64,000 bases of DNA, taken from NCBI GenBank assembly GCA_045039925.1, contig CP108400.1:7936001-8000000 (forward strand), given 5' to 3'. The notes beneath the pieces were generated by a model that had not been told where the DNA came from, searched no databases, and worked only from the letters and a program-made list of their open reading frames with translations. Of the stretch, positions 36,133 through 45,332 are shown in pieces (position 1 is the stretch's first letter; each line of letters begins with the position of its first letter). This DNA comes from Yinghuangia sp045039925. Lineage in GTDB: Bacteria > Actinomycetota > Actinomycetes > Streptomycetales > Streptomycetaceae. Both the position numbers and the translations under genes were made by a program.

Positions 36133-37055
36133 CCCCCAAGCTCTACATCCAGGACGTCACTCTGCGGGACGGCATGCACGCCATCCGGCACCGCATCGCC
36201 CCCGCCCTCGACGCCGCAGGCGTCCACGCCATCGCGATCGCCCACGGCGACGGCCTGGCCGGCGGCTCCCTCAACTACGGCCCCGGCAGCCACACCGACT
36301 GGGAGTGGATCGAGGCGGCCGTCGAAGCGATCGACAACGCCGTCCTCGCCACCCTCCTCCTGCCCGGCATCGGCACGATCGCCGAACTCGACCGCGCACA
36401 CGCCCTCGGGGTCCGATGCGATCCGCAGGGACGTCTCCGGCTTCCTCATGCTGAGCCACACGGCCCCGCCCGCCGAACTCGCCGCCCAAGCCAAGCTGAT
36501 GGAGTCCTACGGCGCACACTGCGTCTACGTCACCGACTCCGGCGGCCGCCTCACCCTGGACGGCGTCCGCGAACGCGCCCGCGCCTACCGCGACCTCCTC
36601 GACGGCACCACCGAGATCGGCATCCACGCCCACGAGAACCTCTCGCTCTCCGTCGCCAACAGCGTCGTCGCCGTCGAAGAAGGCGTGACCCGCGTCGACG
36701 CCTCCCTCGCCGACCAGAGAGCTGGAGCGGGCAGCTGCCCCATCGAAGCGTTCATCGCCGTCGCGAACCTCCAGGACTGGAAGCACGGCTGCGACCTCTT
36801 CGCCCTCCAGGACGCCGCCGACGACCTCGTCCGCCCCTCCGCGAACGCCCCCTCCAGGTCGACCGCGAAATCCTCACCCTCGGCTACGCCAGCGTCTACT
36901 CCTCCTTCCTCCGCCACGCCGAACTCGCCGCCCATCGCTACAACATCGACGCCCGAGCCCTCCTCCTGGAAGCTGGCCGCCGAGGCCTGGCAGGTGACCA
37001 AGAGGACATGATCGTCGACGTCGCCTTGGACCTCCACGACACAGTCGGGCCCTGA
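36129..37055 (+). pseudogene. 4-hydroxy-2-oxovalerate aldolase, decayed
   Basis: Opens MTPKLYIQDVTLRDGMHAIR and keeps long aldolase segments: GGSLNYGPGSHTDWEWIEAA, LLLPGIGTIAELDRAHALGV, then after a frameshift and a deletion of roughly 25 codons GFLMLSHTAPPAELAAQAKL, YVTDSGGRLTLDGV and HAHENLSLSVANSVVAVEEG; a further frameshift near 36845 leads to VDREILTLGYASVYSSFLRH and GRRGLAGDQEDMIVDVALDL. The family (MhpE/DmpG, meta-cleavage of catechols and steroids) is normally about 340 residues. A short internal deletion also removes residues before ALDAAGVHAIAIAHGDG. Non-functional relic of an aromatic or steroid degradation operon. Confidence 0.88.
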
Positions 37056-37291
37056 CGGGTTCCGGGCCCAGACGTCTGATGGCGAGCAGCAGCCCAAGGA
37101 TCGACAGGTCGACGGCCGGCGCCACCAGCGTGGCCACCCAGGGAGACGCCGAGGCGTAGGGCCAGCGCCCACACGTTTCGGAAGCCGAACAGGAACGTGA
37201 GCCCCATGACGGCACCCATCAGGTCGGTGACCGCGCGGACGGCAGGGTCGTAGTTCGACGAGGTCCTGCCGGCGGCATCGTGCCTGGTCAC
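37043..37291 (-). pseudogene. remnant of a DUF2637/SpdB-like membrane protein
   Basis: Frame one reads VTDLMGAVMGLTFLFGFRNV then WALALRLGVS; the next frame continues SPWVATLVAPAVDLSILGLL then LAIRRLG. Joined, these make two hydrophobic helices like those of small membrane proteins encoded by actinomycete integrative plasmids. One-base shift near 37145. Confidence 0.5.
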
Positions 37292-38801
37292 GACAGGACC
37301 ACCAGGTGCTGGAGCGGCTGGGACATGGTGCGGGCGTAGTGTTCAACTCCGACCTCGGACACTTTCTGTACGAACATGTTCGGTGCTGGTCGGTTATCGA
37401 CCAGCACCTTTCGCGTTTTGTCGTCGTACGTCAGGTGAATGCCGAGCGCACGGAAGATCTCGTGTCTGTCGGCCGGGTCTGCGTTGCGGATCACGGTGAG
37501 CATTCCTCCGAGGATGTCGTTTACGGCGCGGATCTCGTCGCGGCTCATCCGGGCGGGCTTCTGCTCCTTCCCGGTGAGCTGTGCGAGCTGGAGTGCGGCT
37601 GTGGTGGGCTGGGCCTGGACCTCGCCCGTCCAGGCCGCGACGAGCTTGGGGTCGGTGCCGGCTTCCAGGGCGGCGCGGTGCAGGGCAAGTTGCGGTCGCA
37701 GTCGGCGATGGCGCGCCGGAGCACGTCGACGCGGTCCGGTGCGAATGACTGGGCGAGCCAGTGGTCCAGGGAGGCAGCACGGCGTCCTCGCGGACGTACG
37801 CGGTCAGCGCGTGGTCGATGTTGTTGGCTTGTGCGTACTCGTTGGGGAAGCGGCACCGGTAGTACGCGGCGTTGTTGTTCCAGTTGCCCTGCATGCGTCG
37901 TTGGCACGGGGCATGGGTGAACATGCCCTTCAGGGCGTACGGGTGCTTGGTGCGGACCGCCCGTCCGGTGGAGGTAGGCCCGCGGGAGCGCAGGCGCTGT
38001 TGGGCCAGGGCGAAGTCGTCCTTGCTGACGAGTGCGGGGTGCGTCGGGTTGTTGGAGAAGGTCCACGCCTCCTTGGGGTTCCAGGTCAGCTTGGTCTCGT
38101 GGCCCAGGGCGACGCCCTCGACGTCGATGAGCCGCTCGGTCTTGCGCTGCTTGTTCCACACCTCGTGGCCGGTGTAGCGGGGGTTGGTCAGGATCGTGCG
38201 GACCGCTCCCGTGGACCATCCACGTCACCACCGGGCCGTTTGCGGGGTCGACTTCCAAGCATTGGGCGCGGGCGCCGCGGCCGCATCCGGGCGCGGACGA
38301 CCTCGCGTTTGCTGATGATGCCCAGGAGCACCATCAGTTCGTCGTGCGCCGCGGTCTCCGGGTCGACCTCGCCACCGAGTTCGGGCAGCCACACAGGGAC
38401 GCGGTAGCGCGCGAACAACGGTGCCATGGTTGCGAACTGTTGGCCGTAGAAGGCGCGTTCGCTGGAACCGATGACGATCGCGTCGAACCCGCGGTCCGGA
38501 TCGGCGAGCGCCGCGACCAACGCTGCGGCGTCGGCCGTCGTGCCCACGGCAGCACTCGGCTGTGGCCGACGTCGAAGAATTCCGCGATGATTCGACCGTG
38601 CCCCGACGTCAACGCCTGGGCGTTGAGCAGTTGCCATCCGCTCGACGTCTCTGGGTCTTGATGATCTTCGGTGGAGACCCTCCCGTAGAACGCAAACCGC
38701 AAACCGGTCGGGGGCGCTGTGGCCGCGCACGTGTCTGGACGTTCCGCGGCCCAGGCTGCCAGTGCGGTCCGCGTAGTCGGGTGATGTTCCGTGACAGCCA
38801 T
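37288..38801 (-). pseudogene. large serine recombinase, heavily decayed
   Basis: N-terminal piece from ATG 38801 has GLRFAFYGRVSTEDHQDPET and GRIIAEFFDVGHSRVLPWAR, a frameshift, then DRGFDAIVIGSSERAFYGQQ to LGGEVDPETAAHDELMVLLG. About 90 codons of the inter-domain region are deleted around 38260. The Recombinase domain (VWNKQRKTERLIDVEGVALG, zinc ribbon CQRRMQGNWNNNAAYYRCRF) follows, another frameshift near 37775, and the C-terminus GGMLTVIRNADPADRHEIFR with LVDNRPAPNMFVQKVSEVG. The tail crosses junction copy D and ends at 37288. It shows what the complete C-terminus of the IS-split recombinase at 13177 would look like. Confidence 0.88.
37354..37362. other. attachment-like core, copy D
   Basis: CTCGGACAC inside the end of the decayed recombinase. 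The right flank (GGTGCTGGTCG hairpin) is shared with copy B; the left flank is unlike the other copies. Confidence 0.4.
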
Positions 38802-38999
38802 GACAGTTCCGATCCAGTGGTCCAATGCCGGTGGCGGCTTGTCCTCCGCCTGATCGTGAAGCAGTCGATGTAGGAGGGGTATGGCCCGCGGAGGCACCTG
38901 CCGTTCGTTGGCCGCTTCTCATCGTGCCGTTGGCCGCCAACACGCGCCGTCCGCAAGCTGCGGGCACCGCCCCTCGCGCCTCCACCGAACCCGGAGCGG

Positions 39000-39087
39000 T
39001 TCAGCCGGGTCGACATCCATACGTCGCAACTGGACGCCGTGGCGGGCGCGCGCACGGTTCGGGTGAGGTCCAGCGTCCACGAGCCCA
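39000..39087 (-). pseudogene. serine recombinase internal fragment
   Basis: Minus codons read GLVDAGPHPNRARARHGVQL and RRMDVDPAEP, matching the LVDAGPHPNRALARRGVQLR region of the intact recombinase. Isolated remnant. Confidence 0.8.
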
Positions 39088-39199
39088 CACGGATGCGACA
39101 TCGGGTACGGCGATACCGGGGTCTTTCGGTCACGGACACCCGCACGTCGGCCGTCTCCAACTATCCTTCTCCTGCCGCGATTCACTCCAGGGGTGGGGA

Positions 39200-40465
39200 A
39201 TGAACGACGAGATTCAGCTGATCAGCGACGGTGACGGACTCGCCGTCATCGGGAGGGAAGCCGAGATCGAGGGCTTTCTCGCGTCCATGGCGTTGCCGGC
39301 CAGGCCGAAGGGCGTCGAGGGGCGGCGGCTCGACGCCCTCCTCCGCACCGGATCCGCCGTCGCGCAGGCCGCCGGGACGGTCGCCGCGGACTCGCACCGG
39401 TGGGTCAAACTGACCGCCGAATCGGCCCACAAGGTGAAGAAGTACGGGCTGACACCGACCAAGACCCCGGGCATCAGCCACGCCATGATCGGGAAAGTGG
39501 GCGCCAGCCGGTCCTGGCTCCAGATCGAGCAGGGGCTCGGCACGTTCGCGACCAACCCGGCGATCCTGGCCGGCGCGGGCGGGATCATGGCCCAACTGGC
39601 CATGCAGCAGACCATCGACGAGATCACCGACTACCTCGCCGTGATCGACGCCAAGGTCGACGACGTACTCCGCGCGCAGAAGGACGCGGTGCTCGCGCAG
39701 GCCATCGGCACGGGATACATCATTGAGGACGCCCTGACTGTTCGGGCGGAGGTGGGTGCGGTCTCCGACACCACCTGGTCGAAGGTGCAGGGCGCCCCGA
39801 CCGCGATCGCCCAGACTCAGGCCTACGCACTGCGTCAACTCGACTGGATCGCCGAGAAGATCGAGCGGAACACCAAGATCGGTGACCTTGCCAAAGCATC
39901 CAAGGAAGCCGAAGCCGAGGTTCGGGACTGGCTGGCCGTGCTCGCGCGTAGCTTCCAGCTGATGAACGCGCTCGACGTACTCGAACTCGACCGCGTACTC
40001 GATGCGTCACCCCAGGAACTGGACCGGCATCGCCTCGGTCTGCGCGCTGCCCGCCAGAACCGCTTGGCGGCGATCTCCCACGGCACCGAGCGCCTCATCA
40101 CCCTGGCCGACTCGGTCGGCGGCAGGGCGAACACGAAAGTGCTGTTGCATCCGTCCGCGTCGCCGGCGTTGGTGCAGTCCAGCAATCAGGTCGGGCTCGC
40201 CGTGGTCGACTTGCACGGACGTCTCGGCATCGCACGCGGCCGGGAATCCCTCGACGCACGACGCTGGAGCCGCGCCGCCGCGGAAGCCCGGGACAAGGCG
40301 CTTGAGACCGGAGCAGTGGGCGTCCGGGCCGCAAAACGACTCGGAACCGAGACCCTCGGCCGGGCCAAGTCCGCACGGGGCAGACTCGTCAGCGACGTCG
40401 CCGATCGCGTCCACCGCCGCCCCGGCCCGGACGACCCGGACGGCAACGCGGATGGCTCCGCCTGA
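39200..40465 (+). CDS. hypothetical protein, 421 residues, helical with hydrophobic segment
   Basis: ATG 39200 follows GGGGTGGGGA; the open frame extends further upstream but there it overlaps a recombinase remnant, so this start is preferred. The protein begins MNDEIQLISDGDGLAVIGRE, is mostly helical, has a short non-polar stretch NPAILAGAGGIMAQLAMQQT (about 119-138) and a long helical region IDEITDYLAVIDAKVDDVLR with QAYALRQLDWIAEKIERN later. The C-terminal 60 residues are basic and low-complexity. I do not recognise the family. It stands alone, with a decayed ankyrin gene 200 bp downstream. Membrane association or a toxin/immunity-type role are possible but not supported. Confidence 0.7.
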   Translation: MNDEIQLISDGDGLAVIGREAEIEGFLASMALPARPKGVEGRRLDALLRTGSAVAQAAGTVAADSHRWVKLTAESAHKVKKYGLTPTKTPGISHAMIGKVGASRSWLQIEQGLGTFATNPAILAGAGGIMAQLAMQQTIDEITDYLAVIDAKVDDVLRAQKDAVLAQAIGTGYIIEDALTVRAEVGAVSDTTWSKVQGAPTAIAQTQAYALRQLDWIAEKIERNTKIGDLAKASKEAEAEVRDWLAVLARSFQLMNALDVLELDRVLDASPQELDRHRLGLRAARQNRLAAISHGTERLITLADSVGGRANTKVLLHPSASPALVQSSNQVGLAVVDLHGRLGIARGRESLDARRWSRAAAEARDKALETGAVGVRAAKRLGTETLGRAKSARGRLVSDVADRVHRRPGPDDPDGNADGSA

Positions 40466-40670
40466 CAAGGAGGGGGCACCCGCAGTGAACCCGGCACACG
40501 GTCGCACCGCCGGGCGCGCCGCTCCCGCCCTGCTGCCTGAGCGTCCCCAGTCCGCCAACAGCGTCCGCCGTGCCGGCCAGAGCACGTCGGCCGCCGGGCA
40601 CTTCGATGCCGCGATCCCGCACCGCGCCGACCCGCTTCACCTCGGCCGAGCCGCCCCCAACGCTTCCCGC

Positions 40671-41200
40671 ATGGCTGAATCCGAGTGGGACGGCGTGACG
40701 CTGCTGTCGACGTACAACGACGGCCTCGTGGCGCTCCGGGATCGGTTGGCGGACGCGGCGCGTGACGGGGATTGGCCCGCGGTGTTCACGCTGCTCAGTA
40801 CGGCGAAGATCTCGGTCAACAACTGGCGTGTGGGTGGCGCGAGTTGGTACTCGGTACTGCACCAGGCGGCGTGGCACGGCGCGGACACGGGCACTGTGGT
40901 CCGGCTCGTTGAGGCGGGCGGCTGGCGCAGTTGCGCACCCACGACGGACAGTGCCCGGAGGACATCGCCGCGCAACGGGGACACCGGCACCTCGCGGAAC
41001 TCCTCGCGCCTGCGCCCCGGCACCCGGTCTCCAGGGAACTGCTGGAGGGTCTGGAGCGAGGACTGCATTCGGTGGTCATGACCCGGGCCGGGAATCTCGT
41101 CGCCAAGGAGCGCCTGCGGCTTCCCGAACTGGACCCGCTGACCGAACTGGCCAGTCCATCCTGCTGGTTCCCCGTTCCGGGCATGTACGGCGGCTTCAGC
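40671..41200 (+). pseudogene. ankyrin-repeat protein, frameshifted and 3' truncated
   Basis: ATG 40671 (MAESEWDGVTLLSTYNDGLV) continues through DGDWPAVFTLLSTAKISVNN and SWYSVLHQAAWHGADTGTVV, typical ankyrin helices, until a one-base shift near 40919. The other frame resumes LRTHDGQCPEDIAAQRGHRH and runs to WFPVPGMYGGFS at about 41197, after which family sequence ends. Two lesions, so non-functional. Confidence 0.75.
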
Positions 41201-41311
41201 CGGTCTCACTGTGACGGGACACGGCACCGGGGTGAAGGGCGCGGTTCCGCTTTCGCCGACGCCGACGGCGGACGTACGGGCGGAAGCTCACCAGGTCTCG
41301 TCGGCGGTGCA

Positions 41312-42184
41312 CTACTCCTTGATCGGCGCGTGTTCGTCTTCTGAGCCCAGTCGGGCGGCGATGTCGTACGCCTGAACGGTGCGTTCGACCGCGCTGGGAA
41401 CGGCGTCGAGGCCGTGGATGAAGGCGAAGAGATAGGTCATGGCCGCGAAGATGTGACCGGGGCTGGTGGGTGCCGGTGTGGTGAGCAGCAGAAGTACGCC
41501 GATCGCGGTGGCAACCGAGAACAGCTCGGTGATGCCCCAGGTGCGGGCCTCGGCGTCGGACAGGCGCACCCTCAGCCGGGCGAGGTTCCGGAAGTGTTCG
41601 ACGACTGCGGGGCGATGGCCGGAGGCGATGATGTCGATCTCCTCCTCGGCGGCGTTGTTGATCGCCTCGTTGAGGCCGACGGCCCGTCGGCCGTAGCGTC
41701 GGTTCAAGAGGGCGACCGGGACGAGCAGCAGCAGCGCGAGAGCCCCGGCACGTGCGTCGTAGACGGCCAGCAGCGCCAGGGACCCGGCGCAGCCCAGGAC
41801 CGCCGTCAGCACCATGGGTACGTCTGTCTCGAAGAACTCGACGAGTTCGCGGGCCAGTGCGGAGCGACCGGCCAACACGGCCGTCGATGCGCCCGAGGAC
41901 CCCTGACGGTCGATCATCTCGGTGACCGCTTCGGCGTAGAGGCGCGTGAACAGCCGCGTGTCGTACGCCTGGCGCGCCACACCGACTCCCGCGTGGAGCA
42001 GCCAGATCGCGACCAGCGGCGCCATGGCTGTCGGGCGGTCGGCAAGCAGTCCGTCGATGGCCAGGCCGACGGCCCAAGGATATGAGGTTTCGCAGCACAG
42101 CTCGGCCACGGCCAGCGCGTAGGTCGCCGCGATCCGTCGGCGGGATCGGCGGATCGCCGCAGGCCAGTTGCCAGACCCGGTCAC
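41312..42184 (-). CDS. ABC-exporter-type six-transmembrane domain protein without ATPase
   Basis: 290 residues from GTG 42184, whose GTGA overlaps the stop of the tetR gene. Hydrophobic helices (YALAVAELCCETSYPWAVGL, MAPLVAIWLLHAGVGVARQA, VPMVLTAVLGCAGSLALLAV, LFSVATAIGVLLLLTTPAPT, HIFAAMTYLFAFIHGLDAVP) and the cytosolic loop NEAINNAAEEEIDIIASGHR match the membrane domain of ABC exporters, but no nucleotide-binding domain follows and the protein ends KE. Such stand-alone domains exist as a small family next to TetR repressors. Probably controlled by that TetR; transported molecule unknown. Confidence 0.82.
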   Translation of the reverse strand: MTGSGNWPAAIRRSRRRIAATYALAVAELCCETSYPWAVGLAIDGLLADRPTAMAPLVAIWLLHAGVGVARQAYDTRLFTRLYAEAVTEMIDRQGSSGASTAVLAGRSALARELVEFFETDVPMVLTAVLGCAGSLALLAVYDARAGALALLLLVPVALLNRRYGRRAVGLNEAINNAAEEEIDIIASGHRPAVVEHFRNLARLRVRLSDAEARTWGITELFSVATAIGVLLLLTTPAPTSPGHIFAAMTYLFAFIHGLDAVPSAVERTVQAYDIAARLGSEDEHAPIKE

Positions 42185-42795
42185 GGGGCGTCCCCGGCGC
42201 CGCGGCACCGTGCAATCGTGTCCTCGATCGCGGCCAGAACGCTCTCGCGGGCCTGGCTCGCGTCGATCGTGCCGAGTACCCACCAGCTGTGGAAGCCCTC
42301 GACGGTTGCGACCAAACGCATGGCAGCAGGCCGGAGCGACTCGGCCGGCCGACCCGCACATTCGGCGAGGAGGTCCGTGATCTCGTCGATCCGAGCGACG
42401 TTCACCTCGTGGAGCCGTCGGCGGAGTCCGTCGTCGAACAACGACTCGGCGTACAGCTCGCTCCACACGCGCGCGATCCGCACCGCGTCGGGATCGTCTG
42501 CGATCTCGTCGGTGAGTGCGAACGTCAACGCCCTTTCCGGGGTGCCCGGTTCGCGATCCTCGGGCTCGGGCGTCGCGTCCGCCCGGTACGTCGCGTCACC
42601 TGAGGCGACGTGGGAGAGCACGGCGGCCAGCAACTCGGTCCGACCCGCGAAGTACCGGTAGGGCAGGCCAACCGAGACCCCGGCCTCGCGTGCCAGATCC
42701 TCCATCTTCAGGCGTCGGACTCCGCTGCGGGCGATCAACCGACATGCCGCGTCCAGCAGTTGTGCCTGTCGGTGCTGCTTCGCATGAATGAACAT
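42181..42795 (-). CDS. TetR-family repressor
   Basis: 204 residues. HTH in the first 55 residues (AACRLIARSGVRRLKMEDLA then REAGVSVGLPYRYFAGRTEL), ligand-binding helices after that. The ATG (42793-42795) sits inside a 16-bp palindrome, so the transcript is probably nearly leaderless and the repressor should shut off its own synthesis and that of the downstream membrane protein, with which it shares a 4-bp overlap. Confidence 0.9.
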   Translation of the reverse strand: MFIHAKQHRQAQLLDAACRLIARSGVRRLKMEDLAREAGVSVGLPYRYFAGRTELLAAVLSHVASGDATYRADATPEPEDREPGTPERALTFALTDEIADDPDAVRIARVWSELYAESLFDDGLRRRLHEVNVARIDEITDLLAECAGRPAESLRPAAMRLVATVEGFHSWWVLGTIDASQARESVLAAIEDTIARCRGAGDAP

Positions 42796-42801
42796 TCATT
42801 C
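42786..42801. promoter_or_regulatory. TetR operator overlapping the tetR start
   Basis: GAATGAACATTCATTC: 7-bp perfect arms around CA. It covers the start codon of the tetR gene and is AT-rich against the surroundings. Confidence 0.72.
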
Positions 42802-42924
42802 ACGGTAGGGAGCGCGCGCCACGAACGCCAGCGGTTTTCCTGTCGCCCGCACCGCACCAACGACGAACACGGCGGCGCCGCAACACTGTTCCGGCGCCGC
42901 CGCGCCCGCCCACCATCGCGGGAT

Positions 42925-43803
42925 TCACGAGGTGGTGAGGTACTCCGCGAGGTCGGGGTTCTCCCGGGCCGCGAGTCCCAGCAGCTCGGCGACGTCCGGG
43001 TTCTGCGGGGAGCCCGTCAGAACACGCGCCACGGATGCCGCCATGGGAAGCATTTCCGGGGACTGGCTGGGCGGGGAGCCGGCACCGTCGAAATCGCGAT
43101 CCGCCTGGAGATGCCGATGGACCACCACGGCCAGCGCAAGATCCCGGCTGGACAGTTCTCGAGCGTTGCGGCTCCGCGCCACCTGGCCGGCAACTACCAG
43201 CAGTTCACGAGCTTCCTCAGACATGTGCACCGGACTCACCCCGTTTACGTAAGCGCCTATGGCATACGGATTCTGCTCGTGCAGGGCCGTCACCTGTACG
43301 GACGTCCATTGCCTGGCGGCTCCTGGCAATGAGCACAAGTATGCGGCCGCCCAGGCAGCCGCCCAGCCGTGCGCCTCGGCGAGCCCCTGGATCAGCATGA
43401 GGAGGTAGCGGCCGGACGGGGCGGTGGGTTCGGCCTCCGCCGCGCGGTGTGGACCGGTGAACGTGAGGACGGGATGGCCGTCGACGTCCCCGGTGTGGAC
43501 GAGTGTCTCATGTGGCCCCGGCCCCATCGCCCGGCGGCCGGTGGTGAGCGCGGGGGCGAAGTCGTGGACGTGGTCGGGGACCCCGTCCTGGAGGTAGCAA
43601 CTGAACCGTACCGACCGTGAGTTGGAGCCGCACCAGACCAGCGGCGACCCACCGCCGGAGCGAACGCGTGTCTCGGGCGTACGCAACCCTCCGTGTGCGG
43701 CAGGCTCGGCCGCGGTCGGTGCAGCGGATGAGAAGGACGGGGCGCATGCGGAGATCGCGGGCGGTGACCATCTTGGGGTTGAGTAGATCTGTGAGCACGC
43801 CAT
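42925..43803 (-). CDS. hypothetical protein
   Basis: Open frame of 292 codons; the last 200 look natural (MGPGPHETLVHTGDVDGHPV, QWTSVQVTALHEQNPYAIGA, RNARELSSRDLALAVVVHRH, GSPQNPDVAELLGLAARENP). The first 50 residues are compositionally poor and overlap a LysE-like remnant, so the real start may be ATG 43527 or a lost upstream codon. Unknown family. No conserved catalytic motif seen. Confidence 0.5.
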   Translation of the reverse strand: MACSQIYSTPRWSPPAISACAPSFSSAAPTAAEPAAHGGLRTPETRVRSGGGSPLVWCGSNSRSVRFSCYLQDGVPDHVHDFAPALTTGRRAMGPGPHETLVHTGDVDGHPVLTFTGPHRAAEAEPTAPSGRYLLMLIQGLAEAHGWAAAWAAAYLCSLPGAARQWTSVQVTALHEQNPYAIGAYVNGVSPVHMSEEARELLVVAGQVARSRNARELSSRDLALAVVVHRHLQADRDFDGAGSPPSQSPEMLPMAASVARVLTGSPQNPDVAELLGLAARENPDLAEYLTTS

Positions 43804-43850
43804 GAAGGAAGGCCTGTCGTCCCGTCACGCGAACGTGGCGATCAGGAAAG
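43755..43850 (-). pseudogene. possible LysE-family transporter remnant
   Basis: Minus frames read HMAFLIATFA, a stop, then GRQAFLHGVLTDLLNPKMV. The second is very like the first-domain helix of LysE exporters (AF..GVL..LLNPK). An internal deletion separates the pieces. Confidence 0.4.
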
Positions 43851-43964
43851 CCATGTGCTGGTGCCGATCGATCGGCATACGGGGAGCGTCCACAGGCACC
43901 ACAGGCACCCCATGCGAGGACAGAAGGCGCGGACTTCGCGCCGGGAAAAGGTGCCGCTCCGCCC

Positions 43965-44585
43965 TCAGTTCGCCCCGTCGAAGCGGGGTTCCCCGGTGCG
44001 GGTGCGCTTGAGTTCGAAACAGCCCGGAACCTGGGCCAGAAGCAGAAAACCGTCCCACAGCCGTCCGGCGGTCTCCCCGGTGGGGGCCGGGGAGACGACC
44101 GGACCGAAGAAGCCGACCCGTTTGCCGTCGGGCCCCGCGACCGCCACGATCGGGGTGCCGACGTCGTCGCCCGCCAGGGCGACGGCTTGCGCGTGCGAGG
44201 TGCGGATCGCCGCGTCGTACGCGGTCGATCCGGCGGCCTCGACGAGTTCGGGCGGCAATCCGGCATCGGAGAGCGCCGCCGCGAGGCCTCCCCAGTCGTT
44301 CCGCAGGTGGAACCGGGTGCCCAGGGTGGTGAAGAGGTCGCCGAGCGCCCGCTGGCCGTAGCGCTGCTCCACTGCGGCGCACACGCGCACCGGCGCCCAC
44401 ATGTAGTCGCCCCATTCACCCTCGGGGTTGTCGTCCCGGTGCTCGTTGAGCACCGAAAGGCTCATCACCCGCCAGCGGATGGCCACCGGCCGTACCTTGC
44501 TCACCTCCACCATCCACCGCGAAGTGATCCACGTGTACGGGCAGACGGGATCGAACCAGAAGTCGACGGTCTGCGGTTCGGTCAT
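43965..44585 (-). CDS. DsbA-fold protein (mycothiol-linked nitroreductase type)
   Basis: 206 residues from ATG 44585 (MTEPQTVDFWFDPVCPYTWI). The opening VDFWFDP.CP..WITSRWM matches the actinobacterial DsbA-like group that includes the mycothiol-dependent nitroreductase Rv2466c, but the active site reads CPYT, so the second cysteine of CxxC is missing and a monothiol mechanism would apply. DVGTPIVAVAGPDGKRVGFF carries the cis-Pro-type TP loop. The frame extends to 44624 but has no better start. Neighbours are remnants, so no operon context. Confidence 0.82.
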   Translation of the reverse strand: MTEPQTVDFWFDPVCPYTWITSRWMVEVSKVRPVAIRWRVMSLSVLNEHRDDNPEGEWGDYMWAPVRVCAAVEQRYGQRALGDLFTTLGTRFHLRNDWGGLAAALSDAGLPPELVEAAGSTAYDAAIRTSHAQAVALAGDDVGTPIVAVAGPDGKRVGFFGPVVSPAPTGETAGRLWDGFLLLAQVPGCFELKRTRTGEPRFDGAN

Positions 44586-44689
44586 CTCGGCGGCTCCTCG
44601 TGCGATCGCGTCCGGAGCGGCCACGGTACCGGCGGCGCGAACGCGTCGGGATTGATCCCGAACGCGCCTGGTCTACGGCGCGGCGCGGC

Positions 44690-44800
44690 CGGAGCCATCG
44701 CCGCCCGATCGATGGACCCGCGTGAAGCCGATGGCCTCGACCGGGCACAGGGACACCGCGTCGTGCGCGTGCTCGTCGCCGGGCGGCGCGTCGTGCAGCG
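44690..44800 (-). pseudogene. ferredoxin C-terminal remnant
   Basis: ALHDAPPGDEHAHDAVSLCP then VEAIGF is the second half of a small 3Fe-4S/4Fe-4S ferredoxin with the final cluster cysteine. The first cluster cysteines are missing; the frame merges into the Nudix remnant upstream. Confidence 0.45.
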
Positions 44801-44841
44801 CGGGAGCGGCCGTCCCGGTCGCCGCGAAGTGCCGTGGGGCG

Positions 44842-45221
44842 GTGGCCACGCCTGCCCGTCCGGAATGAAGCGCCACTGCCGCACGGCCGCCCGCAGCTCC
44901 GCCTCCGTCAGCCAACCGTGCCAGGCAACCTCTCCGGGGGCAGGCGCCACCTCGCAGGTGATCACGGCCTCATGCACACCGAGCCAGTACGGGCTGATCG
45001 CCTCCTGGGACAGGAACGTGAACAAGAAGCGCACCGGTACATCAATGCCCAACTCCTCAGCCAACTCCCTGGCCGCCGCCTGCTCTTAGGACTCGCCTAC
45101 GTCCACAGCCCCGCCGAACACCACCTCGTGATGGCACGGGAATCGGGACAGGTTTTCGGGCCTCCGATAGACCAAAACCCGCCCCTTCCGATCACGGCAG
45201 ACCGTCGTCGCGATGTGGTGC
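44842..45221 (-). pseudogene. Nudix hydrolase with an in-frame stop in the Nudix box
   Basis: Minus frame: LHHIATTVCRDRKGRVLVYR, then FGGAVDVGES, TAA (RC 45088 region), EQAAARELAEELGIDVPVRF and LGVHEAVITCEVAPAPGEVA to WRFIPDG. With any residue in place of the stop the Nudix signature G-x5-E-x7-RE-L-x-EE-x-G-I is perfect. The 5' end is cut at about 45221 by a transposase fragment. Dead by nonsense mutation and truncation. Confidence 0.8.
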
Positions 45222-45332
45222 AGCCAACTGGTGGCGCAACGCCAGAATCTCGGCGTCCTTGGCGTGGTCGCTCATCGCCAGCAGCCGCAGCGCGGCGAAC
45301 GCGTTGGTCACGGCGAGGTAGGCGAGTCGGAG
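45222..45332 (-). mobile_element. N-terminal fragment of an rve-type transposase
   Basis: LAYLAVTNAFAALRLLAMSD then HAKDAEILALRHQLA is the N-terminal helix region of actinomycete integrase-core transposases (compare DAEILALRHEVAVL in the IS at 2369). It separates the Nudix remnant from the oxidoreductase remnant. Confidence 0.72.

Noticed and set aside
35217..36494. 425-codon minus frame between the LGFP gene and the aldolase relic
   Set aside because: Only its last 24 codons (the recombinase N-terminal fragment) show homology; the rest is mixed antisense sequence.
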